A stretch of DNA of 64,000 bases from CBDDCQ01 sp965226285 (GTDB lineage Bacteria > Bacteroidota > Bacteroidia > Flavobacteriales > Ichthyobacteriaceae), in contig CBDDCQ010000006.1 in NCBI GenBank assembly GCA_965226285.1, positions 806,001-870,000 on the forward strand. Direction: 5' to 3'. The stretch's first letter is position 1, and each line of letters opens with the position of its first letter. The notes beneath the pieces are model-generated. The model was not told where the DNA came from. It did no database searches and saw only the letters and a program-made list of their open reading frames with translations. Of this stretch, positions 20,315 through 29,102 are shown piece after piece. The position numbers and the translations under genes are program-made.

Positions 20315-20315
20315 T

Positions 20316-21305
20316 TTATAAGTCCTTATATTTCTTTTTACCTCTTATAAAATATTCATATACGATACTGTTGCTGTCATAGTATTTTTTTAAGTTTTGG
20401 TTATTTCTTTGCTGTATCATCTCAAGGCTATATCTATAAAAACTAAAGTGAGCTCTGATAATGGCTATACAGTGTTTTACTTTTCCTTGTAGTATAAAGG
20501 TGATACCAGCTACTCCATCTAATAATAAACGAGCTATGATGATAAATAATACTTTGCTTTTAGGTGCATTCTTTAGAATACTAAAAAGGCTATTTCTAAA
20601 GTTTAGAAAAGTTTTTTGACTACTGTGTTTACAAAGAGAGGCACCTCCTATATGATATATTGTTGATATACCAATATATTTAACTTTTTTACTACAATTT
20701 TGAGCTCTCCAACATAAATCTATTTCTTCCTGATGGGCAAAAAATCTTTCGTCAAATCCACCAAGTGTGTCAAAATCATTTTTTCTAATAAAAAAACATG
20801 CACCAGTTGCCCAAAAAATATCTATAGTATCATTGTATTGACCATGATCTTCTTCTAAAGTTCCAAATATTCTACCTCTACAGTAAGGATAGCCTAATTT
20901 ATCTATAAAGCCTCCACCAGCACCTGCGTATTCAAATCTAGATTTATGATGATAATCTAATACTTTAGGCTGTGCTATGCACAGATTTTTATCATTTTCA
21001 AATGCTGTAATGATAGGGGTAAGCCAGTTTGGTGTGACCTCAATATCAGAGTTTACAAGTACAAGTAAGTCACAAGTAATATCTTTTAATGCTATGTTAT
21101 AACCTTTGGAAAAACCATAATTTTTTTTGTTTTGGATTATTTTAACTCGTTTAAAATGAGTTTTTAAGTATTTAATAGAATTGTCCGTAGATCGGTTGTC
21201 AATAATATAAATGTCAGCATTTTTACTATATAAAATAAGTTTAGGTAAAAATATTTTTAACATTTCTATACCGTTCCAGTTTAATATAGCGATAGCTGTT
21301 TTCAA
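20316..21305 (-). CDS. Glycosyltransferase family 2
   Basis: The 329-residue protein starts directly with the GT-A fold (AIAILNWNGIEMLKIFLP) and has the nucleotide-sugar motif LVLVNSDIEV (DxD-like) and the acceptor-site ED/EEID pattern HQEEIDLCWRAQNCSK. There is a weak hydrophobic segment near residues 265-285 but no signal peptide. The group is rhamnosyl/galactofuranosyl-like WcaA/GT2 enzymes that build surface polysaccharides. The exact substrate is unknown. Confidence 0.88.
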   Translation of the reverse strand: MKTAIAILNWNGIEMLKIFLPKLILYSKNADIYIIDNRSTDNSIKYLKTHFKRVKIIQNKKNYGFSKGYNIALKDITCDLLVLVNSDIEVTPNWLTPIITAFENDKNLCIAQPKVLDYHHKSRFEYAGAGGGFIDKLGYPYCRGRIFGTLEEDHGQYNDTIDIFWATGACFFIRKNDFDTLGGFDERFFAHQEEIDLCWRAQNCSKKVKYIGISTIYHIGGASLCKHSSQKTFLNFRNSLFSILKNAPKSKVLFIIIARLLLDGVAGITFILQGKVKHCIAIIRAHFSFYRYSLEMIQQRNNQNLKKYYDSNSIVYEYFIRGKKKYKDL

Positions 21306-21466
21306 TTTATTTTTTTAGACTAATAGATAAAAAAGTTGAAGTTAAGTAAATCTATTTTATAGGTTTAAATTGACTTAAAAAGTATTTTGAAACAATAATT
21401 GCAAAAATATTAAAATTATTTTTGTAAACTAATTTAGTATTTAGTGTCTTAATTTAAACTAATGTT

Positions 21467-21474
21467 TAAATTTG
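21467..21474 (+). promoter_or_regulatory. Possible -7 box of pyrH-frr
   Basis: TAAATTTG matches the Bacteroidota -7 consensus and lies 57 bp before the pyrH start. No TTG is present 17-23 bp upstream, so the promoter is only partly supported. Confidence 0.35.
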
Positions 21475-21530
21475 CAATCTATATATTTTTTATAAATCTT
21501 TAAAAATATAATTATAATATTATTAATAGT

Positions 21531-22235
21531 ATGAAATTTAAAAGAGTACTTCTCAAATTAAGTGGTGAAGCTTTAATGGGCAGTAAGCAATACGGTATCA
21601 ATTCTGATATACTTGCCCAATATGCAAGAGAGATTAAAAAGGTGAAAGATGAAGGAGTAGAGTTAGCTGTAGTAATAGGTGGTGGAAATATTTTTAGAGG
21701 ATTGGCTGCAATTAACAATGGAATAGACAGAGTACAGGGAGATTATATGGGCATGTTAGCTACAGTTATAAATGCTTTGGCATTGCAATCTGCTATAGAA
21801 AATATAGGAATACAAACAAGACTTCAAACGGCATTGGATATAGATAAAATAGCAGAACCTTTTATTAAAAGGAAAGCAATAAGGCATTTAGAAAAAGGTA
21901 GAGTAGTTATTTTTGGAGCGGGTACAGGAAACCCTTACTTTACTACTGATACAGCAGCTACTCTTAGAGCTGTTGAAATAAGTGCCGATGTAATTTTGAA
22001 GGGAACTCGCGTAGATGGTATTTATACTGCTGACCCCGAGAAAGATAAAAATGCAGTGAAGTTTGATGAACTTTCTTTTCAAGATGTATTTGACAAAAAA
22101 CTTGAGGTAATGGATATGACTGCTTTTACCTTGAGTAAAGAGAATAATTTACCTGTACTTGTATTTGATATGAATAAGGTAGATAATTTGCATAAAGTAA
22201 TATTGGGAGAAAATATAGGAACTTTAGTTAGGTAA
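21531..22235 (+). CDS. pyrH: UMP kinase PyrH
   Basis: UMP kinase makes UDP for nucleic acid and sugar-nucleotide synthesis. The 234-residue protein has the amino-acid-kinase fold signatures RVLLKLSGEALMG, VIGGGNIFRG, the TDTAATLRA and KGTRVDGIYTADPEK motifs, and the usual length for the family. It lies 31 bp upstream of frr, the standard arrangement, so both are expressed together. Confidence 0.97.
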   Translation: MKFKRVLLKLSGEALMGSKQYGINSDILAQYAREIKKVKDEGVELAVVIGGGNIFRGLAAINNGIDRVQGDYMGMLATVINALALQSAIENIGIQTRLQTALDIDKIAEPFIKRKAIRHLEKGRVVIFGAGTGNPYFTTDTAATLRAVEISADVILKGTRVDGIYTADPEKDKNAVKFDELSFQDVFDKKLEVMDMTAFTLSKENNLPVLVFDMNKVDNLHKVILGENIGTLVR

Positions 22236-22266
22236 TAATTTTGATTTATAACTTTTTAATAGAATA

Positions 22267-22830
22267 ATGACAGAAGAAATAGATATTTTATTTGAAAATA
22301 TAGAGGAAAAAATGCAAAATGCTATTACTCATTTAGAAAAAGGATTGCTTAAAATAAAAACGGGAAAGGCTAATCCTGCTATGCTAAATGGTGTGATGAT
22401 AGATTATTATGGTACTTTAACTCCTCTTGTGCAAGTGTCTAATATAAATACTCCAGATGCTAAAACCATTTCTGTGCAGCCTTGGGAAAAGAATATGATT
22501 CCTGTTATAGAAACGGCTATCATAAATTCAAATTTAGGAATGAATCCTATGAACAAAGGAGATATAATCATGATTAATATTCCTCCTCTTACAGAAGAGA
22601 GGCGTAAAGAGTTAGTCAAGCAAGCCAGAGCAGAAGGAGAAAATATAAAAGTAAGTATAAGAACTTGTAGGAAAGATGCTAATGAGCAAATAAAAAAAAT
22701 GCAAGATAATGGCGTTTCAGAGGATATTTGTAAAGATGCAAAGCATAAAATACAGCAATTTACTAGTAGATATTCTAAGGATATAGATGAAATTATACAG
22801 ATAAAAGAGAAAGAAATTATGACTATTTAA
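22267..22830 (+). CDS. frr: Ribosome recycling factor
   Basis: The 187-residue protein separates ribosomal subunits after termination together with EF-G. Motifs include RTGKANPAML-type KTGKANPAML near residue 32, INTPDAKTISVQPW, and PPLTEERRKELVKQARAEGE. The last 17 bases of the gene, including the stop codon, form the first part of the 26-bp direct repeat that bounds the defence island, so the insertion left the frr coding sequence intact. Confidence 0.97.
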   Translation: MTEEIDILFENIEEKMQNAITHLEKGLLKIKTGKANPAMLNGVMIDYYGTLTPLVQVSNINTPDAKTISVQPWEKNMIPVIETAIINSNLGMNPMNKGDIIMINIPPLTEERRKELVKQARAEGENIKVSIRTCRKDANEQIKKMQDNGVSEDICKDAKHKIQQFTSRYSKDIDEIIQIKEKEIMTI

Positions 22831-22839
22831 TGGTTTTTT
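22814..22839 (+). repeat. Left 26-bp direct repeat of the island (frr end)
   Basis: The 26 bases, from seven bases before GACTATTTAA through TGGTTTTTT, are identical to 31871-31896. The first 17 bases encode the end of frr including its stop codon. This resembles an attachment-site duplication at the 3' end of a conserved gene. Confidence 0.8.
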
Positions 22840-22840
22840 C

Positions 22841-22887
22841 TAAAATACGCTCCTCATCCAGTAGAAGACACACCACAAGTTAAATTA
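22841..22887 (-). pseudogene. 47-bp remnant of the isoaspartyl peptidase gene
   Basis: This segment matches 32243-32289, inside the intact isoaspartyl peptidase gene at the far side of the island, with 44 of 47 bases identical and in the same orientation. It would encode part of the conserved CGVSSTGWGEYF region. It begins directly after the left 26-bp repeat, so the left boundary joins the frr end to an internal piece of the right-hand neighbour. The following 150 bp to the mod stop contain nothing recognisable. Confidence 0.75.
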
Positions 22888-23034
22888 CGTTATTAAAAGT
22901 TATTCTTACAAATTAATCAGTGTAACATCTTTTAAAACGTTATGAAACTTAATTTTTGTTTTGCCTTTTTGATACAATGGTAAACCGATTATTTTAACGT
23001 CTCTATTTCATTATTATAAGTTATTGATATAATA

Positions 23035-24963
23035 CTAAAGTTCTCTTAAAAGTTCCTCGCCAAGCATATCAATAATTTTTACCGCTATGGTGCCTTTCTT
23101 TTCAATTTCATATTCGCCTTTTACCAGGTCTTTTTTCTTTTTGGGTACATCGCTATATACAATGTTAAAAACTTTGCCGTTGTAATTGTTATCAATCAAA
23201 ACGCAATCTATCATTTGTCTAAAATCTTCTATATTTGGATTAAATACATCTTCAGCATTGGATAACCTTTGTATAACGCAAGGGCTGATAAAATTTTGTA
23301 TTTTTATTTTTTGTTTTAGAGACAAAAGATTTTTTGTCTCCACAACGGTTATTTCTGCCTTACAAGGCTGATGTACCATAAATTCTTTGGTTTTTAGGTC
23401 GACCACTTCAAATTTACAGATAGGCATTTTTTTGTTCCACTGTGCTATAGGCTCTTTGGTATCTTCTCTTTGCCCAAGACAAACGATTTTTATATTCCTT
23501 GTTTCGTCTGGTCTTTTTGATAATTCATCCTGTATGTCTGTAATATCAAAAGGGCTTAAAGGACGATTAATTTCAATAATTTTTACTAAATCGCTGCCTA
23601 TTTTGCCGTTAAAAAAAGCATCGTTTAGTTTTTCTATGCCCAATTTTTCAATGGCAAGCTCTATAGCTTCAGTTCGCAGTATTTGTAAATCGTAATCATT
23701 GACTTTGAAGTGGGCAAATTTTAATCCCCCTTGCAACTTCGTTGCTTTTCCCCCTTTGTAAAGGGGGATACCCTCATTATCCCCCTTTTTAAGGGGGATT
23801 AAGGGGGTAATGATTTTTTGCAATCTTTTACTGGTGGTTTGTACAGCTCCTTTGTTGATATCGCTACCGATCCATTTTCTACCCAATTTTTGGGCTACAG
23901 CTTGAGTAGTGCCACTGCCCATAAAACAATCTAAAATAATACTGTCTTCATTACTACTGGCTTTGATGATTCGCTCTAATAAGGCTTCTGGCTTTTGGGT
24001 GGGGTAGTCTTCAAATTCAATATATACATTATTTTCTCTTACTATTGGAAGATCATCCCAAATATTTTTTAACAAAGTTCCTTTGCTATAATCTATTGCA
24101 ATATCTTTATTTGTTGGTTTTCTTTTATTTTGGTTAATAAATTTTTTATATGCTTTTTCGTATTCAGATTTTTCATTATTACATTTTAGGGTTTCAAAAG
24201 TTATATGCCCTTCATTATTAATATATTTTCCGAATCTATCTTTAACAGATTTTGAAATCCCATCTTTTTTATTATTTAAGATTAAATTATCCGATTTTGA
24301 ATAAAATAATAAATTTCCATTATAATTTACAAAGTTTTTAGTTGCGTTTACTAGCCCTTTTCCATTGTATGTCCATATTATATCATTTCTAAAATTCTCT
24401 TCTCCAAAAACTTCATCTAAAAGGCAACGTAAATGATGGCTTTTATGCCAATCGCAATGCAAGTAAAGGCTTCCTTTATCGCTTAGTAGTTCTTTTAGCA
24501 AAATAAGCCGTTCATACATAAACTGCAGGTAATCGTCATTTTTCCATATATCAAAGTATTGTTTTTGTTCTAATTTGTTGTGTCCTTCTCCTTCTAATTT
24601 TTCGCTTTGCCCGTCTCCTCGCAGTTCTACTTTTCTAATATAGTCCGCCTTGCTATCAAAAGGAGGGTCTATATAAATAAGGTCTATCTTACCCCTAAAT
24701 CCATTTTGTAAAAGGGTTGTTAACACCTCTTTATTGTCTCCATGAAAAAGGAGGTTGTGCCAATTTTTTATCAATTCGTTGTATTGTGGTAGAGACAAAT
24801 TGCCCTGTAGAGACAAATTGCAATTTGTCTCTACATCATCATTATTATTAAATGTTTCAACCAGTTGGGCAGGGTAATTTTCTACAATGTCCACCGTCTT
24901 TTTGCCTATCCAATTGAGCATAGGGCGACCTTTGGTTTTCGTAAGGGTTATTTTTTTATTCAT
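23035..24963 (-). CDS. mod: Type III restriction-modification methyltransferase (Mod)
   Basis: Mod recognises the DNA target and methylates adenine N6, and it is needed by Res for cleavage. In the 642-residue protein the beta-class order is visible: motif IV DLIYIDPPFDSKADY near residue 95, and motif I DCFMGSGTTQAVAQKLGRKW near residue 345. The target-recognition region lies between them. Two repeat-derived peptides interrupt it: a REP palindrome read as VETNCNLSLQGN near residues 44-55, and a G/C-rich repeat read as PLIPLKKGDNEGIPLYKGGK near 385-410. Both keep the frame, so the gene may still work. The partner res is 4.3 kb upstream, with other genes in between. Confidence 0.92.
   Translation of the reverse strand: MNKKITLTKTKGRPMLNWIGKKTVDIVENYPAQLVETFNNNDDVETNCNLSLQGNLSLPQYNELIKNWHNLLFHGDNKEVLTTLLQNGFRGKIDLIYIDPPFDSKADYIRKVELRGDGQSEKLEGEGHNKLEQKQYFDIWKNDDYLQFMYERLILLKELLSDKGSLYLHCDWHKSHHLRCLLDEVFGEENFRNDIIWTYNGKGLVNATKNFVNYNGNLLFYSKSDNLILNNKKDGISKSVKDRFGKYINNEGHITFETLKCNNEKSEYEKAYKKFINQNKRKPTNKDIAIDYSKGTLLKNIWDDLPIVRENNVYIEFEDYPTQKPEALLERIIKASSNEDSIILDCFMGSGTTQAVAQKLGRKWIGSDINKGAVQTTSKRLQKIITPLIPLKKGDNEGIPLYKGGKATKLQGGLKFAHFKVNDYDLQILRTEAIELAIEKLGIEKLNDAFFNGKIGSDLVKIIEINRPLSPFDITDIQDELSKRPDETRNIKIVCLGQREDTKEPIAQWNKKMPICKFEVVDLKTKEFMVHQPCKAEITVVETKNLLSLKQKIKIQNFISPCVIQRLSNAEDVFNPNIEDFRQMIDCVLIDNNYNGKVFNIVYSDVPKKKKDLVKGEYEIEKKGTIAVKIIDMLGEELLREL
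23724..23808. repeat. G/C-rich repeat block inside mod
   Basis: Runs of CCCCCTT and AAGGGGG alternate, forming several short palindromes of the same type as the blocks beside the BspA genes at 46, 49.8 and 53.6 kb. The block is translated in frame within Mod, between motif I and the C-terminal domain. Such peptides arise when a repeat inserts in a tolerant loop. Confidence 0.7.
24807..24834. repeat. REP-like GTAG palindrome within mod
   Basis: A perfect 28-nt palindrome (half-site GTAGAGACAAATTG) lies in the 5' part of mod. A truncated half-site precedes it at 24788-24802, so the element may be a degraded pair. It is translated in frame. The GTAG foot is the tetranucleotide recognised by RAYT transposases. 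Confidence 0.85.
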
Positions 24964-24979
24964 TTTTTTATTTTTTTAT

Positions 24980-25558
24980 TTACATCAAAATGTTTTCTTT
25001 GTTATTTTTATCTTCATTCCAATTTTTTGGATTTTGAACAATGTAATTTCTAAAACGGTTCAATTCATCTTCTTTTCTAATAATTCTATCGTAATAATTA
25101 GATTGCCAAACATCGTATATATATGTGTTTTTACGGGCGTATTTGCTAACACCTATTTTAAAACCACGAACAATAGAACCAATGGTTTTTGATGTGCCAT
25201 GTTTCAATGGTTTTTGGTTTGGTTGTTGTTGTGGTAGAGACAAATTGCAATTTGTCTCTACGTGGTAATTTGTTTTTACAATATTTTTGTTATCAATTAT
25301 CAAAATCCCATGTAAATGATTGGGCATAATCACAAATTCATCAACCAAAACATTTTTTCTTACCTTTTCGGTTCTTTGCCATTCATCTTTTGCTATTTTC
25401 CCTAAATCATTCAAAATCATTTCTCTTGCTATAATTTCTCCAAACAGACATTCCCTATCTTTACAACAAATGGTTATAAAATACGCCCCTTCAGATGCAT
25501 AATCGTAACCTTTTAATCTGTGTGATTAAATTCTGTATTTATTGCGGAATTTTTCTTT
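24980..25558 (-). pseudogene. REP-associated tyrosine transposase (RAYT), interrupted by a stop codon
   Basis: RAYTs are IS200-like single-strand transposases that move REP palindromes. The HUH motif MPNHLHGIL and the later tyrosine region SNYYDRIIRKEDELNRFRNYI are intact. The family N-terminus is encoded upstream, as KEKFRNKYRI, then a TAA at 25526-25528, then SHRLKGYDYASEGAYFIT, all in one frame. A single nonsense codon therefore cuts the protein. A product could start at the internal ATG near 25418 (146 residues) but would lack the first strand of the fold. A REP palindrome lies inside the gene and another just upstream. Confidence 0.8.
25234..25261. repeat. REP-like GTAG palindrome within the RAYT gene
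   Basis: This is a perfect copy of the 28-nt palindrome found in mod. It is read in frame as HVETNCNLSLPQ in the RAYT product, between the HUH motif and the catalytic tyrosine. A transposase gene carrying its own substrate in its coding region is unusual. Confidence 0.85.
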
Positions 25559-25574
25559 TGTTGATACAAATTCT

Positions 25575-25602
25575 GTAGAGACAAATTGCAATTTGTCTCT
25601 AC
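25575..25602. repeat. REP-like GTAG palindrome upstream of the RAYT gene
   Basis: This third perfect copy of the 28-nt palindrome lies between the RAYT N-terminal codons and the mod-like remnant. REP elements flanking their RAYT gene are the normal arrangement. Confidence 0.85.
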
Positions 25603-25612
25603 GGTTATATAT

Positions 25613-25645
25613 GCCTTTGGTTTTGGTAAGGGTTGGTTTTTTCAT
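25613..25645 (-). pseudogene. Duplicated 5' end of mod
   Basis: The first 11 codons here (MKKPTLTKTKG) nearly match the real mod start (MNKKITLTKTKG at 24963). The ATG overlaps the stop codon of the AAA ATPase gene (ATGA, 25642-25645). The likely ancestral order was AAA gene directly coupled to mod. The RAYT element then entered between them and left a second copy of the mod start. Confidence 0.7.
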
Positions 25646-27840
25646 TTTTGATTCATCATTAATTTATAATGTTGTTTATATTTTGTTTTTTCAAACACCT
25701 GTTCAAATGCTTCTGTAAATATACCTAAATTAAACTCTTTGTAATCACTTATGTTTGTTCTGTCTGAATGAGACTCTCTATTCATATATCTATTAAATGA
25801 CTGATATTTAATATTTTTTAATTCTCGTTTTTGAAAAATATTATTTATACTATCTGATTTATCTATAAAACCAAAAAAATGTTCTAAAATATTTCGCATG
25901 GCATTAGCTACTAAAAATTTATTTTCTTTTTTTCCTGTTCTTACAATATACCAGTAAGATTCATATTCATTTTGAATTTCATTAAATCCCATTTCTTCTA
26001 TTATACTTTTATCTGTTTTGGTTATTCTAAAAAGTTTTTGTTTTCTTTCATTTTCGTTTTCTTGTCTATCTTTTTTATCTACCAATTCATTAAAAAAATA
26101 CAAACTATGGGTTAAAATGAAAATTTGCTTAAAATCATTTTCTCCTCTTGTAAAAACTTCTTTGATCATTTGTCCAACATTAAAAACATACATATGAGAC
26201 AAACTACTAATAGGGTCGTCAATTACAATGATTTTTTCTTTTGTCTCCTCTTGATTTTCTAAACCCTTACAAAGTTCTACAAAATATAAAAAACTAATCA
26301 CAGTTTTTTCTCCTTCACTTAACGATCTAAACTTTGTTCCATTTTCGTGTCCTCTTTTTATTTTATAGGTTTGTTCATCATTTTTTACAATTTCAAAATC
26401 TTGAATACCAAAATCTAATAAATGTTTATTGATGGCTTTAATGGTTGCTTCAATATTGGTTATCTTTTTTTGATTATCAGAAATTATACTTTCTTGTTCT
26501 TCTATATTTTCATTTGTTGTATTTATATTGTTTTCTATTGTAGTTTTTTCAACCTGTAATGTTTCATCTTGTGTTTGATAGTTTGTAATGGTTTGGTTAT
26601 ATTCCTTTCTTTGAATTTCCCAAAATTCTTTCTTTAAATTTTCAATAGTTTTGGTTTTATTATCTAATTTTTTATTAAACTCTTCGATTTCTTTGTTTAT
26701 TTCGTCAATAAATGAATTTATATTATTTATAGCTTCCTCACTTGATTTTAATTCTGTATTTTGACTGGGCTGGTTAATTTTATTTTGAATTTTTTGTAAA
26801 TTATCATCTAAAATTTTGGATAAACTTTTAAGTAAATTTTCAATTTCTAAATTCTGTTCTTTGGTAAAAAAATCTTTTTTATAATTTTCAAAATTTAATT
26901 GATTTTTAAAATCTTTATATTCTTGTTTTAAACCGTTTAATTCCTTTATTTTTTTCTCATAAGTTTCATCAAAATAACTTTCAATATTTCCTACTAATTC
27001 TTTTGTTAAAGTTTTTTCTTGACAAAAGGGACAATTTTCTCTTTTCTTTAAATTAACATAATTTAACCCCTTTTTTACCCAGTCTGAATTTTGTAGCTCC
27101 TTAATTAATTTGGCAACTGTGCTATTTTCATTTCCTACAATTTCCTCTTGAAAAATAGTATTGGTTTCTATTTTTTGAAAATTTTCTAAATTAATTTCAT
27201 TTAACGCTTCTCTTTTCTGTGCATTCTCCCCAAGTTCTTGTAATTCTGTTTTGATTTTATCAATGGTTTTTGTATGTTCTGCTAAAGCAATATTTAATAA
27301 ATGGTTGAATAAACTTTGTTTTTTTCCTTTTAATCCATCTAAAAAACGTACATTATCAAAAACCCTGTCCCCGCCTGTGTATGTAGTTTTAATTTCCCAA
27401 ACTTTATTTTGTGCAGCTGTTAAATTGTTTCTTATTTCTGTATCTTTTTTTGTTTTTTTTAGGTTTAATCCCGTTTCTTCGTTATTTAATTGTTGTTCTA
27501 ATTCTTTTACTTCTTTTGTCGCTTTTTGAATATTTTCTTTTGCTTCTTTATTCTCTTTTGCTAATGTGAAAATCCCTTTTTGTGTTTCACTTTGATAAAA
27601 ATTTTCTTCTACAAATTTTTGATTATACACCAGTATTTTTTGTTTGGATTCCTCAAAACCTTCAATACTACAATTACCAAAATTTTGACAATCTGCATCA
27701 TTTAAATTTTTTAAATAATTGGATAAAATAGTTTTTCCTGAACCATTTAATCCATAAATAAGATTAACTTTTTTATCCGTTTCTAAAGATGTTTCACCTT
27801 TATAACTTGCAATATTATTAATTGTTATTTTACTTATCAT
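25642..27840 (-). CDS. AAA ATPase of the RloC/PrrC type (AAA_13), candidate anticodon nuclease
   Basis: The 732-residue protein is an SMC-like ATPase: P-loop IYGLNGSGKTILSNYL at residue 30, long coiled coils (about 95-260 and 290-480), the ABC signature FRSLSEGEKT and Walker B KIIVIDDPISSLSHMYVF. A CPFC motif at about residue 270, in the coiled-coil hairpin, could serve as a zinc hook as in RloC. The C-terminus contains AMRNILEHF followed by NRESHSD, giving an R-x3-E...H arrangement resembling the anticodon-nuclease triad of PrrC/RloC. Those tRNA-cutting enzymes reside in restriction loci as a back-up against phages, which suits this position. The nuclease assignment is inference. Confidence 0.7.
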   Translation of the reverse strand: MISKITINNIASYKGETSLETDKKVNLIYGLNGSGKTILSNYLKNLNDADCQNFGNCSIEGFEESKQKILVYNQKFVEENFYQSETQKGIFTLAKENKEAKENIQKATKEVKELEQQLNNEETGLNLKKTKKDTEIRNNLTAAQNKVWEIKTTYTGGDRVFDNVRFLDGLKGKKQSLFNHLLNIALAEHTKTIDKIKTELQELGENAQKREALNEINLENFQKIETNTIFQEEIVGNENSTVAKLIKELQNSDWVKKGLNYVNLKKRENCPFCQEKTLTKELVGNIESYFDETYEKKIKELNGLKQEYKDFKNQLNFENYKKDFFTKEQNLEIENLLKSLSKILDDNLQKIQNKINQPSQNTELKSSEEAINNINSFIDEINKEIEEFNKKLDNKTKTIENLKKEFWEIQRKEYNQTITNYQTQDETLQVEKTTIENNINTTNENIEEQESIISDNQKKITNIEATIKAINKHLLDFGIQDFEIVKNDEQTYKIKRGHENGTKFRSLSEGEKTVISFLYFVELCKGLENQEETKEKIIVIDDPISSLSHMYVFNVGQMIKEVFTRGENDFKQIFILTHSLYFFNELVDKKDRQENENERKQKLFRITKTDKSIIEEMGFNEIQNEYESYWYIVRTGKKENKFLVANAMRNILEHFFGFIDKSDSINNIFQKRELKNIKYQSFNRYMNRESHSDRTNISDYKEFNLGIFTEAFEQVFEKTKYKQHYKLMMNQK

Positions 27841-27860
27841 ATTCTTTAAATTTCTTTTTT

Positions 27861-28019
27861 CTATTGACGAAAAAAACTGATTTTTGCGACACGTTTATTT
27901 TCTATTGACGAAAAAAACTGATTTTTGCGACACGTTTATTTTCTATTGACGAAAAAAACCGATTTTTGCGACACGTTTATTTTCTATTGATGATGAAAAA
28001 AACCGATTTTTACGACACA
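27861..28019. repeat. Four tandem 41-bp repeats before the AAA ATPase gene
   Basis: Units begin at 27861, 27902, 27943 and 27984 (CTATTGACGA...). The first three are nearly identical. The fourth has a 3-bp insertion and several changes and runs into the stop codon of the fic gene. Each unit has an imperfect hairpin (CGAAAAAAAC with TTTTTGCG). The array fills the whole gap between fic and the AAA gene's start, 20 bp from its ATG, so copy number could affect its expression. Confidence 0.9.
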
Positions 28020-29102
28020 TTAATTTTCTTTTTTGTTAAAAAAGATTTTCCTTACTTCCAAAGACGTATCAATCAATTTTTGATTGAGATAATAATTACT
28101 TCTTCCAATTGTGTATTTTATTAAAATTTTTTCTTCACTCAATATATTTAAATAATTAGCAGCTGTTTGCCTGTGAATTTTCAAATCTTTAGCCATAAAA
28201 TCTATCTTGGTATAAGGGTATTTACAAATAGAATTGATAAGATCTTGGCTATAGATTTTTGGGTGTTTTTCTCTAATGGTATTTTTTAGGGATAGCATCA
28301 ATTTTAAAATTTCTTTGATAAGAAAAATACTTTCTTGTGAAGTACGGATAACACCTTTTAGCATAAAAGCGATCCATTCTTGCCAATTATTTTTATCTCT
28401 AACTTCTTGTAAAAGAATATAATAATCGTGTTTATTTTCTATGATAAATCTACTTAAATACAAAATAGGCAAATCCAAAAGACCTTTTAAACAAAGGTAC
28501 AAAACATTAATAATCCTTCCCACTCTACCGTTGCCATCATAAAAGGGGTGAATGCTTTCAAATTGATGATGAATGATTGCCATTTTAATCAAAGGGTCTA
28601 TATCGCTTATGGTGTCATCATTGATAAATTTTTCCAAATTGTTCATCAACGATTGTACCTCATCTGCATGCTGAGGCGGTGTGTAAATAATATCCCCCAT
28701 ATTATTTTTTAAGTGTGTTCCTGTTTGTTTTCTAAACCCTGCATTGTCTTTTTTAATGATTTCTTGAATATTACAAATCATATTATTGATAAGCAGCTTC
28801 TTGTTTTGCACCTCCTTAAACCCATCTAAAAGTGCTTTTTCATAATCCCGCACTTCTTTTGTATGGTTATTAATATTGTTTTCAACCTTACTTTTATAGA
28901 GTTCATCATGGGTGGTAATAATATTTTCTACCTCCGAGCTGTATTTGGCTTCCTGCAAGGGTAAAAGATTTAACAAAACTTCTTTATTAGGAATGGTTTG
29001 GGCAACACCTTTTAATTCACCTAATGCTCCGTGTGCTTTGGTAGCTAACTTTAAAACTTCTTTGGTTTCTATATCTTTTTTAAAAGGTAATTTTTCTATC
29101 AT
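28020..29102 (-). CDS. Fic family protein with inhibitory motif and winged-helix C-terminus
   Basis: Fic enzymes usually transfer AMP from ATP to a target protein. The catalytic motif HPFYDGNGRVGR is complete (residues 185-196 from the ATG at 29102). The N-terminal SSEVEN (residues 55-60) fits the class II inhibitory helix [S/T]xxxE[G/N], so activity should be self-restrained. A C-terminal winged-helix domain follows (TKIDFMAKDLKIHRQTAANYLNIL). The frame extends to 29123, but the ATG at 29102 is preferred because the extra codons are part of a broken methyltransferase gene. Fic proteins of this kind are commonly found near restriction systems. Confidence 0.88.
   Translation of the reverse strand: MIEKLPFKKDIETKEVLKLATKAHGALGELKGVAQTIPNKEVLLNLLPLQEAKYSSEVENIITTHDELYKSKVENNINNHTKEVRDYEKALLDGFKEVQNKKLLINNMICNIQEIIKKDNAGFRKQTGTHLKNNMGDIIYTPPQHADEVQSLMNNLEKFINDDTISDIDPLIKMAIIHHQFESIHPFYDGNGRVGRIINVLYLCLKGLLDLPILYLSRFIIENKHDYYILLQEVRDKNNWQEWIAFMLKGVIRTSQESIFLIKEILKLMLSLKNTIREKHPKIYSQDLINSICKYPYTKIDFMAKDLKIHRQTAANYLNILSEEKILIKYTIGRSNYYLNQKLIDTSLEVRKIFFNKKEN

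Noticed and set aside
27861..28019. Possible CRISPR array (regular 41-bp spacing)
   Set aside because: The units are contiguous tandem repeats with no unique spacers, and no cas genes are near.
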